Assembly (NCBI GenBank): GCA_028456385.1
Contig: JALNQF010000319.1
Span: 1 to 47,999, forward strand
Length of the DNA stretch: 47,999 bases
Direction: 5' to 3'
Source: Ophiosphaerella korrae
Taxonomy: Eukaryota > Ascomycota > Dothideomycetes > Pleosporales > Phaeosphaeriaceae
Under the pieces are notes generated by a model. That model saw nothing but the letters and a program-made list of their open reading frames with translations, ran no database searches and was not told the DNA's origin. Below are positions 18,800 through 29,415 of the stretch, piece after piece. The first letter of the stretch is position 1. Each line of letters starts with the position of its first letter. The position numbers and the translations under genes are program-made.

Positions 18800-21700
18800 G
18801 GGAATACTGCCACAACGACACCGGATGAGCTGCTCCAGCTGAATCTGGAGTTAAAAAACGCGGACAAGGCAGAGGCCTACGCCAAGTTTCACGGTGATGA
18901 ACTCATTGGGGTGAGTTATTCTTTTCAAAGATTCGAAGCTCGCTATCATGCTGCATGGGACAAGATGGACGACGATCCGTTCAATACAGCCCGTCTGATC
19001 GCCTGCGGCATGTATATTCAGGTAGCTATTCACGACTACTTGCGAGTCTTGAGGGGTTTCCACCAATTTGACACCAACTTCACACTAGATCCTCGCCTAG
19101 ACATCGACAACCACCATGTTTCTCGCGGCCTTGGAAACCAAGTCACGGTCGAATTCAACTTGCTTTACCGTTTTCATTGCGCAATCTCGGTCAAGGATGA
19201 GAATTATACAAGGAATTTATGCAAAAAGCAATGGGCATTCCAAAACCCGATGAGCTTACCTTGGAACACTTGATGAACATAATGAAAATAAAGATGCCCA
19301 CTCAAGAGCCATTGGAAGCCACGTTTGGTATCAAAGGTGACAAGGAGCGCGAGTTCACACGCGATCCTATCACCGGGCTGTTTAATGACCAGAAGATGGT
19401 CGATGAGCTTACACTAGCAATGAATGACCCGATATCGAACTTTGGACCTCGAAAGTTTCAAAGTGCCTGAAACCCGTGGAAATACTGGGGATCATGCAAG
19501 CACGCAAGTGGGAGATCGGCACTCTCAACGACTTCCGTGACTTTTTCAACATGCCACGACACGAGACATTTGAAAGTGTTACCAAGAATTTTGAGATACA
19601 AAACGCTCTGCGGGATCTTTATGAGCATCCCGACAAAATCGAACTATATCCTGGCGTGTTCTGCGAATCGAATGAGGACATGGGATGTGACCCTGGCCCA
19701 AGCGATGTTGATTCTGCGCTCTGGTCCGCCATCTTTTCCGAAGCCATCACGCTAGTACGATCAGATCGTTTCTATACAACTGACTGGAACACAAATTCGC
19801 TGACGGCTTGGGGAATGAAGGAGGTTACTCCTGATAATGACACCTGCAAGAGTTCAGTCTTCCATCGACTCATCCAACGTGCCTTCCCCGAATGGTATCC
19901 ATACAACTCTGTTCAGTTCTTTCATCCATTCTACACCACACAAACAAATGCGAAGTTCGCTGCTGAACAAGGATATGCCCCTGACTTCAAAATGTCCATG
20001 AAGACTGAAAAGGGTACAACTGTGTACGACGTTAGCGACTCCGTGCCACGAAAGCCTGTGAAACCTCGTCATGTCGTAGTCGCGAAGGAGATAGAGGCGG
20101 TTCTGGATGACGAAAAATACGTCCACCCGGTACTTGCTGATGCGGCAAATCTGCCGGAATGCTTTAAGCGGATATGCGAACCTAGGCTAGTGTCTACATT
20201 GTCGCCTATCACGGAAGATAAGGCGGCCATCACAAGATACTTCGATGATCTCATGCAGCACATTTTAAAGCGAGAATCCATCAACATGAGCAGATCGACC
20301 CTGCAAATTGACGCCACCAGAGAGTAAGTCACTGCCAAATCCCTTCACCTCATAGCTAATCCCCGTAGTTTCGCCATCCCAGTAATGACCCGATACGTAG
20401 CCGATTTCTTCGGATTTGGCCATCTCGTCCGCGACGCGACTAACCCCAAATCGCCCCATAGCGAAAATGAAATCTACCGACATATTGAAAACTGCCACAT
20501 TTTCCTCTCGTATAACACTGATGAAACAAAGCTTCTTAAGCGGCATAAGGCATTCAAGGACTCGCTGACCTTTCTCCACGACCTAGTCCTCAGTGGGCAT
20601 ATCAAAGAGGCCAGCCGGTACAAGGTGAGGCAATTCTTCCTCGGCAGAGCAAGGGACAATCCAATGACCAAGCTTGGTTATCAAGTGGCGGAAATGGTGT
20701 TGAAGGATGAGAAGTACGATACTACGGCCGCGGCGGCCATCATGGTCTTTGTGGGCTTGAATGCTGCTTACAATTCTGTGTTCGCGGTATGTCGTCTGAC
20801 ATTGAATCTCTACTTTGGTGCATTAATAGCAAGTAGTTTACCTCGGCTCTCAGCCTGCTTTTGGACGAGATGTATACCTATGTCGACATCATCAAAGAGG
20901 CTCTTGATACGGACACGAAACCTGCCGAGCCCGATTGGCTCAAAGTACAGCGCCTTGCATTCGAAACGACTGAAGAAAGTGATAAGCAGCTCCGTAAGGT
21001 TGTGAACGACGCTGAACGCAAGAGCATGAAAGTTGTTCTGGCTCGAGTCCCTCGCGGAGTCAACGGCGGCGAGAAAGTTCTCCTCGACATCGTACATGAC
21101 ATGCCATTTCCACACGCTGGATATGTTTCGGGACTAACAATTGCAATAGAATAGAGCCAACAAAGCTGCCCAAAAGGCTTCCCTACAAGGCAATGGAAAC
21201 ACAGTCATACCCGAAGACTCAAAATTCCTCGCCCACAGATCAACACTGACAAACCAGTTCGCCCCCTACCACCCCAAGGAGCTCGCTCAGGCAGGCGTTG
21301 TAAGCATGATCAAGTTCTTTGCGAAAATGAAGGACGCCCGACGCGGCCACGATGCGCAAGGGCACTCAAGAGGGTGAAGATCGATGCTTCGTCGGAGGGG
21401 TATAGCAACTATATGGCCCGGATGCGAATCGATTGGATCAAGACGCAGGTCGAGCTGTCCGGGAACAAAGGCGTGAAGGTTTACACGCAAAAGGTTTTGC
21501 GCCCGGAGACGACGACGCATTTGGCTGCGGAATGGGACGAGATGGTGCCGTTTCCTAATAGTAAGTTCTGCCGTTCTCTCTTCTCCCGTATTTGACACTT
21601 CTTTTACGCTTCCGGATTGTTCCCAACTGACTCTAAACAGCATGGAAGATTCGTTTTGACGGGTTTGGTAGGTCCAGCTATGAATGTCCTACCACCAAAG

Positions 21701-21930
21701 AAAAATATGACAAGCTGTGAGAACCTAAGCTTGATGACACGGAGCCGCCGTTCTACCAGCCACGAGGAGCCAGTCATACAGGTGGTACCTTTGCCGATGT
21801 CGCGTATGTTTGCGGCTCTGGCGGTCTACTTCAAAAGCAGGAAGCAAAAGATGGAGCGATGGATGCGGAGAGCAAGACACCAATACACCATGAGGCGACA
21901 GTGTCGACTGGATGCGGTATGGGTCGTTGA
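18800..21930 (+). pseudogene. Ppo-type fatty acid oxygenase (heme peroxidase plus P450 domain), 5'-truncated and frame-disrupted
   Basis: Encoded residues match the psi-factor-producing oxygenase / linoleate diol synthase family, which oxygenates C18 fatty acids to oxylipins. The peroxidase part begins mid-domain (FNTARLIACGMYIQVAIHDY, GNQVTVEFNLLYRFH, keeping the Tyr and proximal His of YRWH) and continues with GIMQARKWEIGTLNDFRDFF, ELYPGV and RSDRFYTTDW. The P450-like part has TRYVADFFGF and ENEIYRHIENCHIFLSYN. Introns 20324-20368, 20787-20836, 21092-21149 and 21561-21640 are canonical and phase-consistent. The frame breaks near 19211, 19455 and 21357 (each one base) and TGA at 21718 interrupts a frame continuing to TGA at 21928. 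The N-terminal part with the distal His is absent, and I see no P450 heme-thiolate Cys motif. It lies tail to tail with the patatin gene, about 150 bp away. Confidence 0.85.
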
Positions 21931-22081
21931 ACCTGGAAGCGAAAGCCCGCCTTTCTACAGCTTATTAATGAACCGAGAATAATATATCGAAAACCAACGA
22001 GTGCATTGCTTAAAATAAAATCTTCAAACTAAAGTAAATCCTGAGTGTATGTACGGCCATTTGAAAACATTTCCCAGCCCC

Positions 22082-25000
22082 TCAATCTTTCGATACTTCT
22101 CCCATGAGGTACAATTGCCACCCAGATTTCACCTTGCACGGTTTCAAAATCTTTATATGGGGCAAGCCGACCTCAATTTTCGGCGTACCAGTTTTCCAAA
22201 TCTTGACCATACAGGGGACACAAATGAAGTGCTTCGTGCAGTCAGAGCACCACAACCCTTGTAACACGGCAAGAATGGATGCTGCGACATGTTAGATGAT
22301 TTTTTTGATCAGTTTATAATGAAGGAGAAGCCATACGTTGCAAGCAATAGTTACAGGTGATCTGATTCAGGTAGTCCATTGGGGACCTCATAACTGTGAA
22401 TTCGTAGAGGTAGTGGCGATGCCCTATGCGGTTCGACGTTGTGCAATCGGCGCAGAAGGTCTCGTCGCAATTTTGCATTAGACACAATGAACCTGGTTGG
22501 TCGAATGCAAGCTCTGGGTCTTGTCAGCTACGGTATATCGATGGTAATGCTAGAGACAGGGCTCACTCTTTGTACACATAGAGCATTGGAACGGTATTGC
22601 ATTTGGGTACTGTTTCGATAACTGCTGGAGGGTCTTGCGGTGGCACCTTTGATAATTGGTTCGTCGGAAGTACTCTGCAAGAAATGGAGTTACGATCAAC
22701 TTCAAATGTAAGTGAGGGTGATTATGATGGGTTCCTTCGGCGAATCCTAGAGACAGTTAGCATCCATTATGTTGATAGTTTGTAAGTGAAAATACTGACT
22801 TTCTGGGCACTCTGAGCAAGCCCATAGCGTTTTAACTGCATCATTCACATTGTCTGGTCCTGAGTCGGCATAAATTAACTCTGCCGTGCCGAATTGATGC
22901 CGGTCCCTGTGCTCCTCATCTTCCTCGAAGCACTCCTGGCAAATATCTTGGGTGGTCCCGAATTCGCTCCTACAAGTACGGCAATAATAGTATCTCTGGC
23001 CACAGCTTAAAACTAGAGACGAAAATCAATAAAGCACCTTTTGGCAAGGGAAAAGCATACCTCGGTGACAACGATCACAATGGGTACTTCCAATTCTACC
23101 GTCCTCCAAACATCTACAATCAGCAGTGATCCATTTTGATTTTGTGCTCCAGGTCGGCGGATAGCTTGCTATAAAGGCACGACCATCAGGATCGACTTTT
23201 CGATGTTCTGTAAAGAACTCGACGCGGCGGTCGAAAAATCCTACACAGGTACGGCAAAGCGCCATGTCGCAACTATTACACTGCCATCGCACCTTTGCAT
23301 CTTTTGCGCAGTAGTGGCATGTCACGGAGGGTGAAATGCCTGGGAGCTTTTCCATCCATTGGACGATACTGAACCGAATCATGTTGCGAAGATGAGTCCG
23401 TTCGTGCGAATCATGGCAGTCCTCACATGTGAAGAGTTGGCAATCAACACAGAAGAACATCTTCTCGAGAAAGGGGATTCCTGACGGAGTTGAGTTTAAC
23501 GGTAAGAACTACAGGCTGCAATGGGGTATTCTTACCTTTATTACACTCCTCGCAAAATTCACAATAGATTGCAGACATTTCTTGGATCTTCTGGTAAACG
23601 TGAAGTTCTGGAAACAATTTGTGTTAGTTTGACAATGAGCATTGCACAGCGTCTTGGATGCAGGTCAGAATTTACTAACCCTCTCCAGCAATATAGCCAA
23701 GCCTTTGGCCAGATTCTTTCATCATGTTCGCACACGTAGTAAAGTCCCTTGCCGTATCTGGAGAACGAAGATATGACCCAGTATGGGCCATTATTTCTCC
23801 AATTGCATCCCACTCATTGAGCTTTACATCGGCCAAGCCTTGCAGGACATTAAACCTAAATAGAAGATTACTTTCCACCATATCTCTGTTCCTTCTTCTA
23901 AATCTTGCGTTCTCCTCCTCGCTGTCAGTAACGATTTTGACCAATGTTTTTCCGAGCTCAGCGATATTGCTTGCAAGAACATTAGGGCCAGGTGCGCTAC
24001 CTGTGCCAATTGATATCATAAGTCTATCTTGATTTGGCCAAAGGTCTTGAATTGTCAGTGACATCTCGTTCATGTGAGGGCATCTTTAGCTTACCTCTGG
24101 ATTCCTGATCGGCCTTCTCTATAGGATTGTTGTATCGCAAAGCTCCATCTACATACTTTTGGTCCCCAATTTGGATTGGGTCAAAAAAGGTCGAGGCAGC
24201 AGATGTCGCTCTTGCAGCTTCCCAAATTTTGCATATATCATAGAGATCATCCCATTCGCCACTTCCGCTTACATATGAACGGATCACAACGGCGTCAGCA
24301 TTGATGCCTTGAGCCGCACAAACAAATACCTTGGGCGCATCAGGTGAGTCCTCCTTCAGTAACTCCGCTTCAGACAGGCCACGCTCCCGACAAATCTCCT
24401 TCACAACTTGTTCAAGCGGCTCGGAGTCAAATCTTCCATCTGCCTTTAATCTTGTCATTGCACGACCGGCAATATTGGCTCGAGCATTGACGGGTGTGAA
24501 AATTCGCTTCGACAGTGATTTGTATGCCTCGATGCATTCTTCCACAGACATGCGTAGCCGTCCCAGCATGACTGCAATTAATCCGCCAGTACTCGTGCCA
24601 GCAATCATATCAAACTCTTGCCATGGCTCTAGTCTGCCGCCACGTTGGGATTCAAGACGCTGCATAAGATGTTTCAGAATCACCAAACTAGCCAAACCAC
24701 GTACACCTCCACCATCAAGGCAAAGAATCTTACGAACGGCATGGGTTTGGCCGTCCGATTGTACTCTGAGGATTGAGGGCGTGGGTCCGCCCTTTGTGGT
24801 CTTTTTGGGCGGAGTCGGAGTTGACCTTGTCCCGTGCACCTCTTTGAAGCTAGCAGATACCGCTGGTGATACCGTGAGAGCTCTGAAATCCTGTTGCAAG
24901 CTCATAAGTTGCTGATCCTGGGGATTCGCTACCTGTAAGGACATTGTAGCCGGAGGCGGTAATGTACTATTTTGGTATTGCGGGTTATATGGCACAATTG

Positions 25001-26216
25001 ATTGTTGGTGGGGTGCCATAAGATTGTACTGCTGGTACTGTTGGAACTGTTGTGATTGTTGGGGCTGTACTGGGGGTGGAGACTGATAGGTCGGGTGTTG
25101 GGGAAGCGGAGAAGGCATTGTCGAGTCAGGCCGTTGTTGTGGATCATAGGACGCAGACGGCAAAGGTGAACTTGGTGGAGGCGGGAAGAACTGAGCCATG
25201 TTGCTTGGCTGCGGGCTCGGGGTTATGGATTGTTGGAATTGAGGCTGGATAGGATACGTTGCCTGGGACGAGCTAGAGCCATAAACATGAGATTGCGCTT
25301 GGGGTTCGACTGCTTCTTTGTATGATAGTGCGTTAGAGGAGTTACCAGGAGAGACAGCTTCGGTCGCAGTTTGCTGAGGTGATAAGCTCTGGTTGGGCTG
25401 ACCTGTGTTTCCTACCTGGCCCTGGTGTACTTGAGGGGCCGAGTACGACTGACCGCTAGGTAATGGCGTGCTCGAAGTGTTGTAGCTAGCATGTTGGTTC
25501 ATCAATTCAACAGCGGACAGTGGTTTAGGTGCTACAACAGCCACAGCCGGGGAGTTCCACTTGGCGGTACCTCCATCAGAAGGTTGCTGGTCCTGTTGTG
25601 GAGGAGTTTGAAGGGCTACGGAAGATGATGAGGCGTTTGGTTGAGCATACTGGCCTCCATACTGCTGTTGCACGGGTACCGGAGAAGGGAGTACAGGAGT
25701 TTGGAGAACACTTGCATTCGATTGAGCATAATAATTTCCTGGTGATGGCTGTGCTTGAGACTGCGGATATGCCTGGCCTACGGGCTGATGAGGTTGCGCA
25801 GCGAGTGATTGGTATTGCTGCGCATATTGCGGTGCTGGAGATGGCGGCGCCTGTTGAAACTGCTGTGGCTGCTGGAATGCTATGGGCAGAGACTGTGATG
25901 ATTGCGCAGGTTGGTATTGAGCGTACGCTTGTGGTTGACCCTGTGGGTTGAAATAACCACCAGCCGGAATCTGTGGGTTCAACGGGGAGGACTGGTAGTG
26001 TGGGCTCTGTGCATAGGGATTGTGGTGCGAGTTTGTTTGGTAGCCAGGCTGCTGGAAAATGGGAGACAGGCTAGTGGTTGGCGCGTAACTGCCTGGGTAA
26101 GGCTGAGCGGGCGAACCGTAGTTCTGCGACTGATTTTGGGTGTTATTGCGATCCGACACAAGCATCGGTTTGAACTCGTCTACGAGCTTCTTACCGGCCT
26201 TGAACAGCGAGGACAT
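22082..26216 (-). CDS. Patatin-like phospholipase with Q/P-rich N-terminus and C-terminal zinc-finger array
   Basis: Eight exons, complement(join(22082..22281, 22337..22519, 22567..22746, 22800..23012, 23061..23480, 23536..23607, 23680..24045, 24095..26216)), give 1251 residues. All seven introns (47-72 bp) are GT-AG and phase-consistent. Residues 1-480 are a disordered Gln/Pro/Ser/Tyr region after a short amphipathic start (MSSLFKAGKKLVDEFKPML). The patatin domain (about 495-820) has the oxyanion loop DGGGVRG (501-507), nucleophile GTSTGG (Ser542) and YVDGALRYNNP (Asp690), so the Ser-Asp dyad is complete and lipid acyl hydrolase activity is expected. From about 830 to the end, repeated units CxxC...CxxC...CxxC with His follow (FCVDCQLFTCEDCHDSHERT, CHYCAKDAKVRWQCNSC, YYYCRTC, LCLMQNCDETFCADC, LWCSDCTKHFICVPC), ZZ/B-box-like. 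The start is the ATG at 26216. The role of the zinc array is unknown; binding of proteins or ubiquitin-like partners is a guess. Confidence 0.88.
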
Positions 26217-27690
26217 GGTCGACGAAGTTAGATGCAGGAGGAGGGGCACACTCCGGGAGCCGTCGCTTTTTTTGGCTTCCGAGGGTGTACGGACTCAGCC
26301 GCAATCAGGTATCGGCATCGTAACATGATAGGCCATGAATGTTGCAGGTAAGCAGCCACATCTCGCTTGACCTCGGACGAGCAGGGGTCTGACACCGCAC
26401 CAGGATCTGTTACTTCTTCCTAGCTTTAGCCGCCAAGCTCTATTCGGTTACGAAGAGGGACATGTACTGACTATAAGCTTTCTGGCACACAGCCATTGCG
26501 TGCAGACTAGAGGTTTGATACACCCGACTGCATGTCTGACACTACGTATCTGGCGTTCCGGGCTAAATCCGTGCCTACATCTTGAAGTTGAGTGCGTTGA
26601 AGAAGCCCACCCCCCACATTTAAAACATCTAACGAAGCGTGTCTTATCCATTAATTCAGATTGAATGATAATGTTAATGTTATTAGAGCTCTGTAGCGTG
26701 TAAGATGGGGCAGTGAGCAATAGCTCTCTAGTTGGCTACGTGTCAGTACATCAGAGCAGAATATCTATTGCAGATACTGATCATCAATCAAGATCTTCCA
26801 TATATGTGTTTCAACATTGATGAAGGCCTGAACTATATCCCGTTAGTTGCTAAAAGATGCTTATAAGATGAAGGTGTTTAGCTGTTCGTAATAGTGAAGG
26901 CTTAGTATCAAATACTAAACCCTACAAGTAACGTAAGGTCGCCCACGGCGTGGCGGGACGCACACTGTAACGGGACAAATTGCGAGTACTTTGAATTCAC
27001 GTCACATTCGTAGCTCGATAACCCTTAATTTCGAGTATATTTCTTGACAATAATATTATTAGCCTTCTTCAAGATGAGTCTTGCGCTTTAGAACTAAATA
27101 TTACCTATCCCTGTATGGTCATTATAACTAATCAAGGACGGGTGTCTGTCTAGCCCCATAAAGACCCTTTAGTCTACAATAACGCGCTTAAGCTTACGAT
27201 AGTCTTTTAGCTTATCACTCTAGTCTACATTTCACACTCGAACATGACATGCTGATTGACAGCCCTCATCAGCTGTGTGGCTACTATAACAAGCAGGATT
27301 GTGCGACCATGCCACCCCCGATCGGTACTTGAGGCTTGGCGGGCAGCGGGAGAGCCTGACGCGCACGGACGATAACAGTTTTGTTGATGACACCTCATCC
27401 TCGGCAGCAGAAAACAGGAAATAATAAAGTGGTTATGTGCTTTAACTGCATAAACTAAGTGTTGGCTCCCAATACTGATGCTTAAAGCAGAAGACAACGA
27501 GAACTTGATGCTAGCAAACTGTGTGCAGTAGTCAAATTTTCTCGAAAGTGGTTGTCATTATCGATCTAATCCATATCTATTATGAGCTTTCCACTTCAGG
27601 CTATCGTATTATGTATCATTGGCACCTCTAGAGCTCTTCGTAGTGAGAAAGACGCGACCTGACTTCCAATATGTCCTTCATCACATTTCG
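26217..27690. other. Intergenic region, no gene seen
   Basis: The first 200 bp upstream of the patatin ATG should hold its promoter. The rest is a mixture with AT-rich patches (about 26750-27200) that look mildly RIP-affected. Open frames on both strands lack any recognisable domain. Confidence 0.55.
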
Positions 27691-28005
27691 TCAATTTTGG
27701 CCCTGGCCCTTCTCCTTCAGCGGTACCCTATGCTTTGGCCCACGCTTTACTTTGCCTTTAGCTGCTTTCGCCGCGTCTTCCTTAGCACGCTTCGCGAGCG
27801 TTTTTTTAAGCTCACTAACGCCTATGACTTTTGCCTTCCTTAGTATGTTGGCCCTAATTGATCGTCGGACCTTAGCTTCGTCATTGATGTTTATGAGAAA
27901 TCGGATCTGGTCTCGTTGAAGGGTACCCTTGGAAAAGGCCAGATGGGCAGCCTTTGATAGCTTTTCAACGTTCTTCTGCAGGCTACATATGCTTCTCTCA
28001 TCCAA
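27691..28005 (-). pseudogene. Remnant of pogo/Fot-type DDE transposase, C-terminal end
   Basis: An open frame of 104 codons encodes a helical, basic tail (NVEKLSKAAHLAFSKGTLQR, DEAKVRRSIRANILRKAKVI, ELKKTLAKRAKEDAAKAAKG, KRGPKHRVP). This resembles the C-terminal tail of fungal pogo-family transposases, where a helix, a segment of the type NNEAKVRRS...KAKVM, an Ala/Lys-rich helix and an RGRKRK-like end occur. No DDE catalytic core is found upstream (to the right), so only the 3' tail remains. Similarity is judged from memory of the family pattern, so confidence is moderate. Confidence 0.6.
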
Positions 28006-28377
28006 ACGTCCATCCTGCGTGGTGGGACACCCTGTGTGACGAGACGGTTTTTGGATTCGCGCCGCCGCAGTTATATAAAGTCAAGCTCGCTACAGCTATT
28101 ATTTTTCAATGTTAGCCTACGACAAGGTAATGCGATCGGCCTGTTGCCGGCGTCCATCGATCCCTGTTCGTTCTTGACATTAGATCTTAGTTGATAAACC
28201 AGAGGGCTGGAAGGAAAGTCAGGATCTCAAAGATCAATATCGCAGGCTTCAAAGGTCACTTTCAGGTAGGGAGTGTGCATCCCGGCAGTTTCCCCGCCTG
28301 ACGGTGCATGGCGCTTCTGTTACTCTTGGCATACAGTAGCTTGCAGTAGCGTGCTCAAATATTATTCAATTATTGTA
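28006..28377. other. Spacer, no gene seen
   Basis: Between the transposase tail and the TIR element. No frame or structure that I can support. Confidence 0.5.
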
Positions 28378-28811
28378 ACGTGTTTTACCACTGAGCTGCG
28401 CACCCCACCGAGCTGCGCACCTCAAAATCTACCAAAAATCACAAAAACTGTATCTCGATATCTTAACAGTAACTTGATAACAAGTTCTAAAATTTTATAT
28501 CTATCCTTACATAGATATCTCAAGGTACCTGTTTAACTTATTAGATATTTTATTGCGTAGTTCTAGAGGTATAGCAATTTGGCTTAAAATTGGGGGCCAA
28601 AACTGGTTAAAACTCAGTAACTTAATGATAGAGAGGCTTAGTATCCCGAAACTTTGATAGGAGCTTCTAAGTAAATATAAGAATTTTATTATAAAATTTT
28701 AGACCTTACTATTACGTTGCTGTTGAGGTGTTGAGATACAGTTTTTGCGATTTTTGGTGGATTTTGAGGTGCGCAGCTCGGTGGGGTGCACAGCTTAGTG
28801 GTAAAACACGT
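28378..28811. mobile_element. 434-bp TIR element (MITE-like) with TA target duplication
   Basis: The left end ACGTGTTTTACCACTGAGCT... and the right end, reversed, ACGTGTTTTACCACTAAGCT... match over about 80 bp with a few C/T and G/A differences. TA flanks the element on both sides (28376-28377 and 28812-28813). Within each TIR the motif GAGCTGCGCACC occurs twice in direct orientation, 17 bp apart (diverged in the right TIR). The interior is AT-rich without an open frame, so the element is non-autonomous. TA target sites fit the Tc1/mariner/pogo superfamily, to which the nearby transposase remnant would belong; linking the two is inference. Confidence 0.88.
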
Positions 28812-29172
28812 TATTAAATCCACCCATTATCTAAGTTACCCCGGGTGGACTTCTCGGCGTCTAGTCCTTTTATCCGTCCTCACCCCGCCTAGAGGGGTGG
28901 CGTCTATATCTCCCCGACACCATCACTGTACCAAAGAGCACTAACTGTAGCTGGCGATGCCGCCGCCGCTGCAGTGCTTTTAAGCCTAAAAAAATACTAG
29001 GTAAGCTGTGGTGGCTTTTATTTTGGTGTTATTGCTGATATTTATCGCTAGAACGTGGACTTTCAGCTAACAGGCTGAACAGTTGCGCTGCTTTCTGTGG
29101 ACCTAGGCTGCCACGTAAAACCCCTACGCTACGGCCCTACCTCATGTCCCTACTACATCTCTACACAGCAGG
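28812..29172. other. Spacer, no gene seen
   Basis: Contains a short CACCCC/GGGGTG hairpin near 28881-28899. Otherwise nothing recognisable. Confidence 0.5.
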
Positions 29173-29415
29173 ATGGGTCTCCTGCACCGCACTTAGGACG
29201 GCGGGTTTAGTCTTACCGAAAACATTGTAGACGAAACTATAGCCCCTCCGTATGCGATACTGTCTTATACTTGGGGAGCGGAAGCAGAGGAAGTCACATT
29301 CGAAGACATCGTAAGCGGTGCTAGGAAGGAAAAGTACGGCTACAAGAAGATTCGATTCTGTGGGAAGTAGGTAGAGCAAGACGGGCTACAATACTTCTGG
29401 ATTGATACATGCTGC
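29173..29415 (+). pseudogene. HET-domain (heterokaryon incompatibility) protein, N-terminal fragment
   Basis: From the ATG at 29173 the frame gives MGLLHRT, TAG (29194), then FSLTENIVDETIAPPYAILS, YTWGAEAEEVTFEDIV and KYGYKKIRFCGK, TAG (29368), then QYFWIDTCC. The PPYAILSYTWG and WIDTCC blocks are the hallmarks of the HET domain, which in filamentous fungi triggers cell death after non-self recognition. Both TAG codons stand where Gln is expected, so a CAG-to-TAG change explains each. After WIDTCC the similarity ends abruptly, so the gene is truncated as well. It lies at the edge of the AT-rich block, where RIP leakage would be expected. Confidence 0.85.

Noticed and set aside
20787..20836. 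Insertion in the Ppo gene causing a frame break
   Set aside because: It is a normal 50-bp intron (GTATGT...AAGTAG) that restores the frame exactly.
25052..25951. Open frames on the plus strand opposite the patatin N-terminus
   Set aside because: They are antisense to CAG/CAA-rich codons, which rarely give stops in the other frames. No domain.
27225..27497. 90-codon minus-strand frame in the patatin-transposase spacer
   Set aside because: No domain, no start context, unusual composition; looks like chance.
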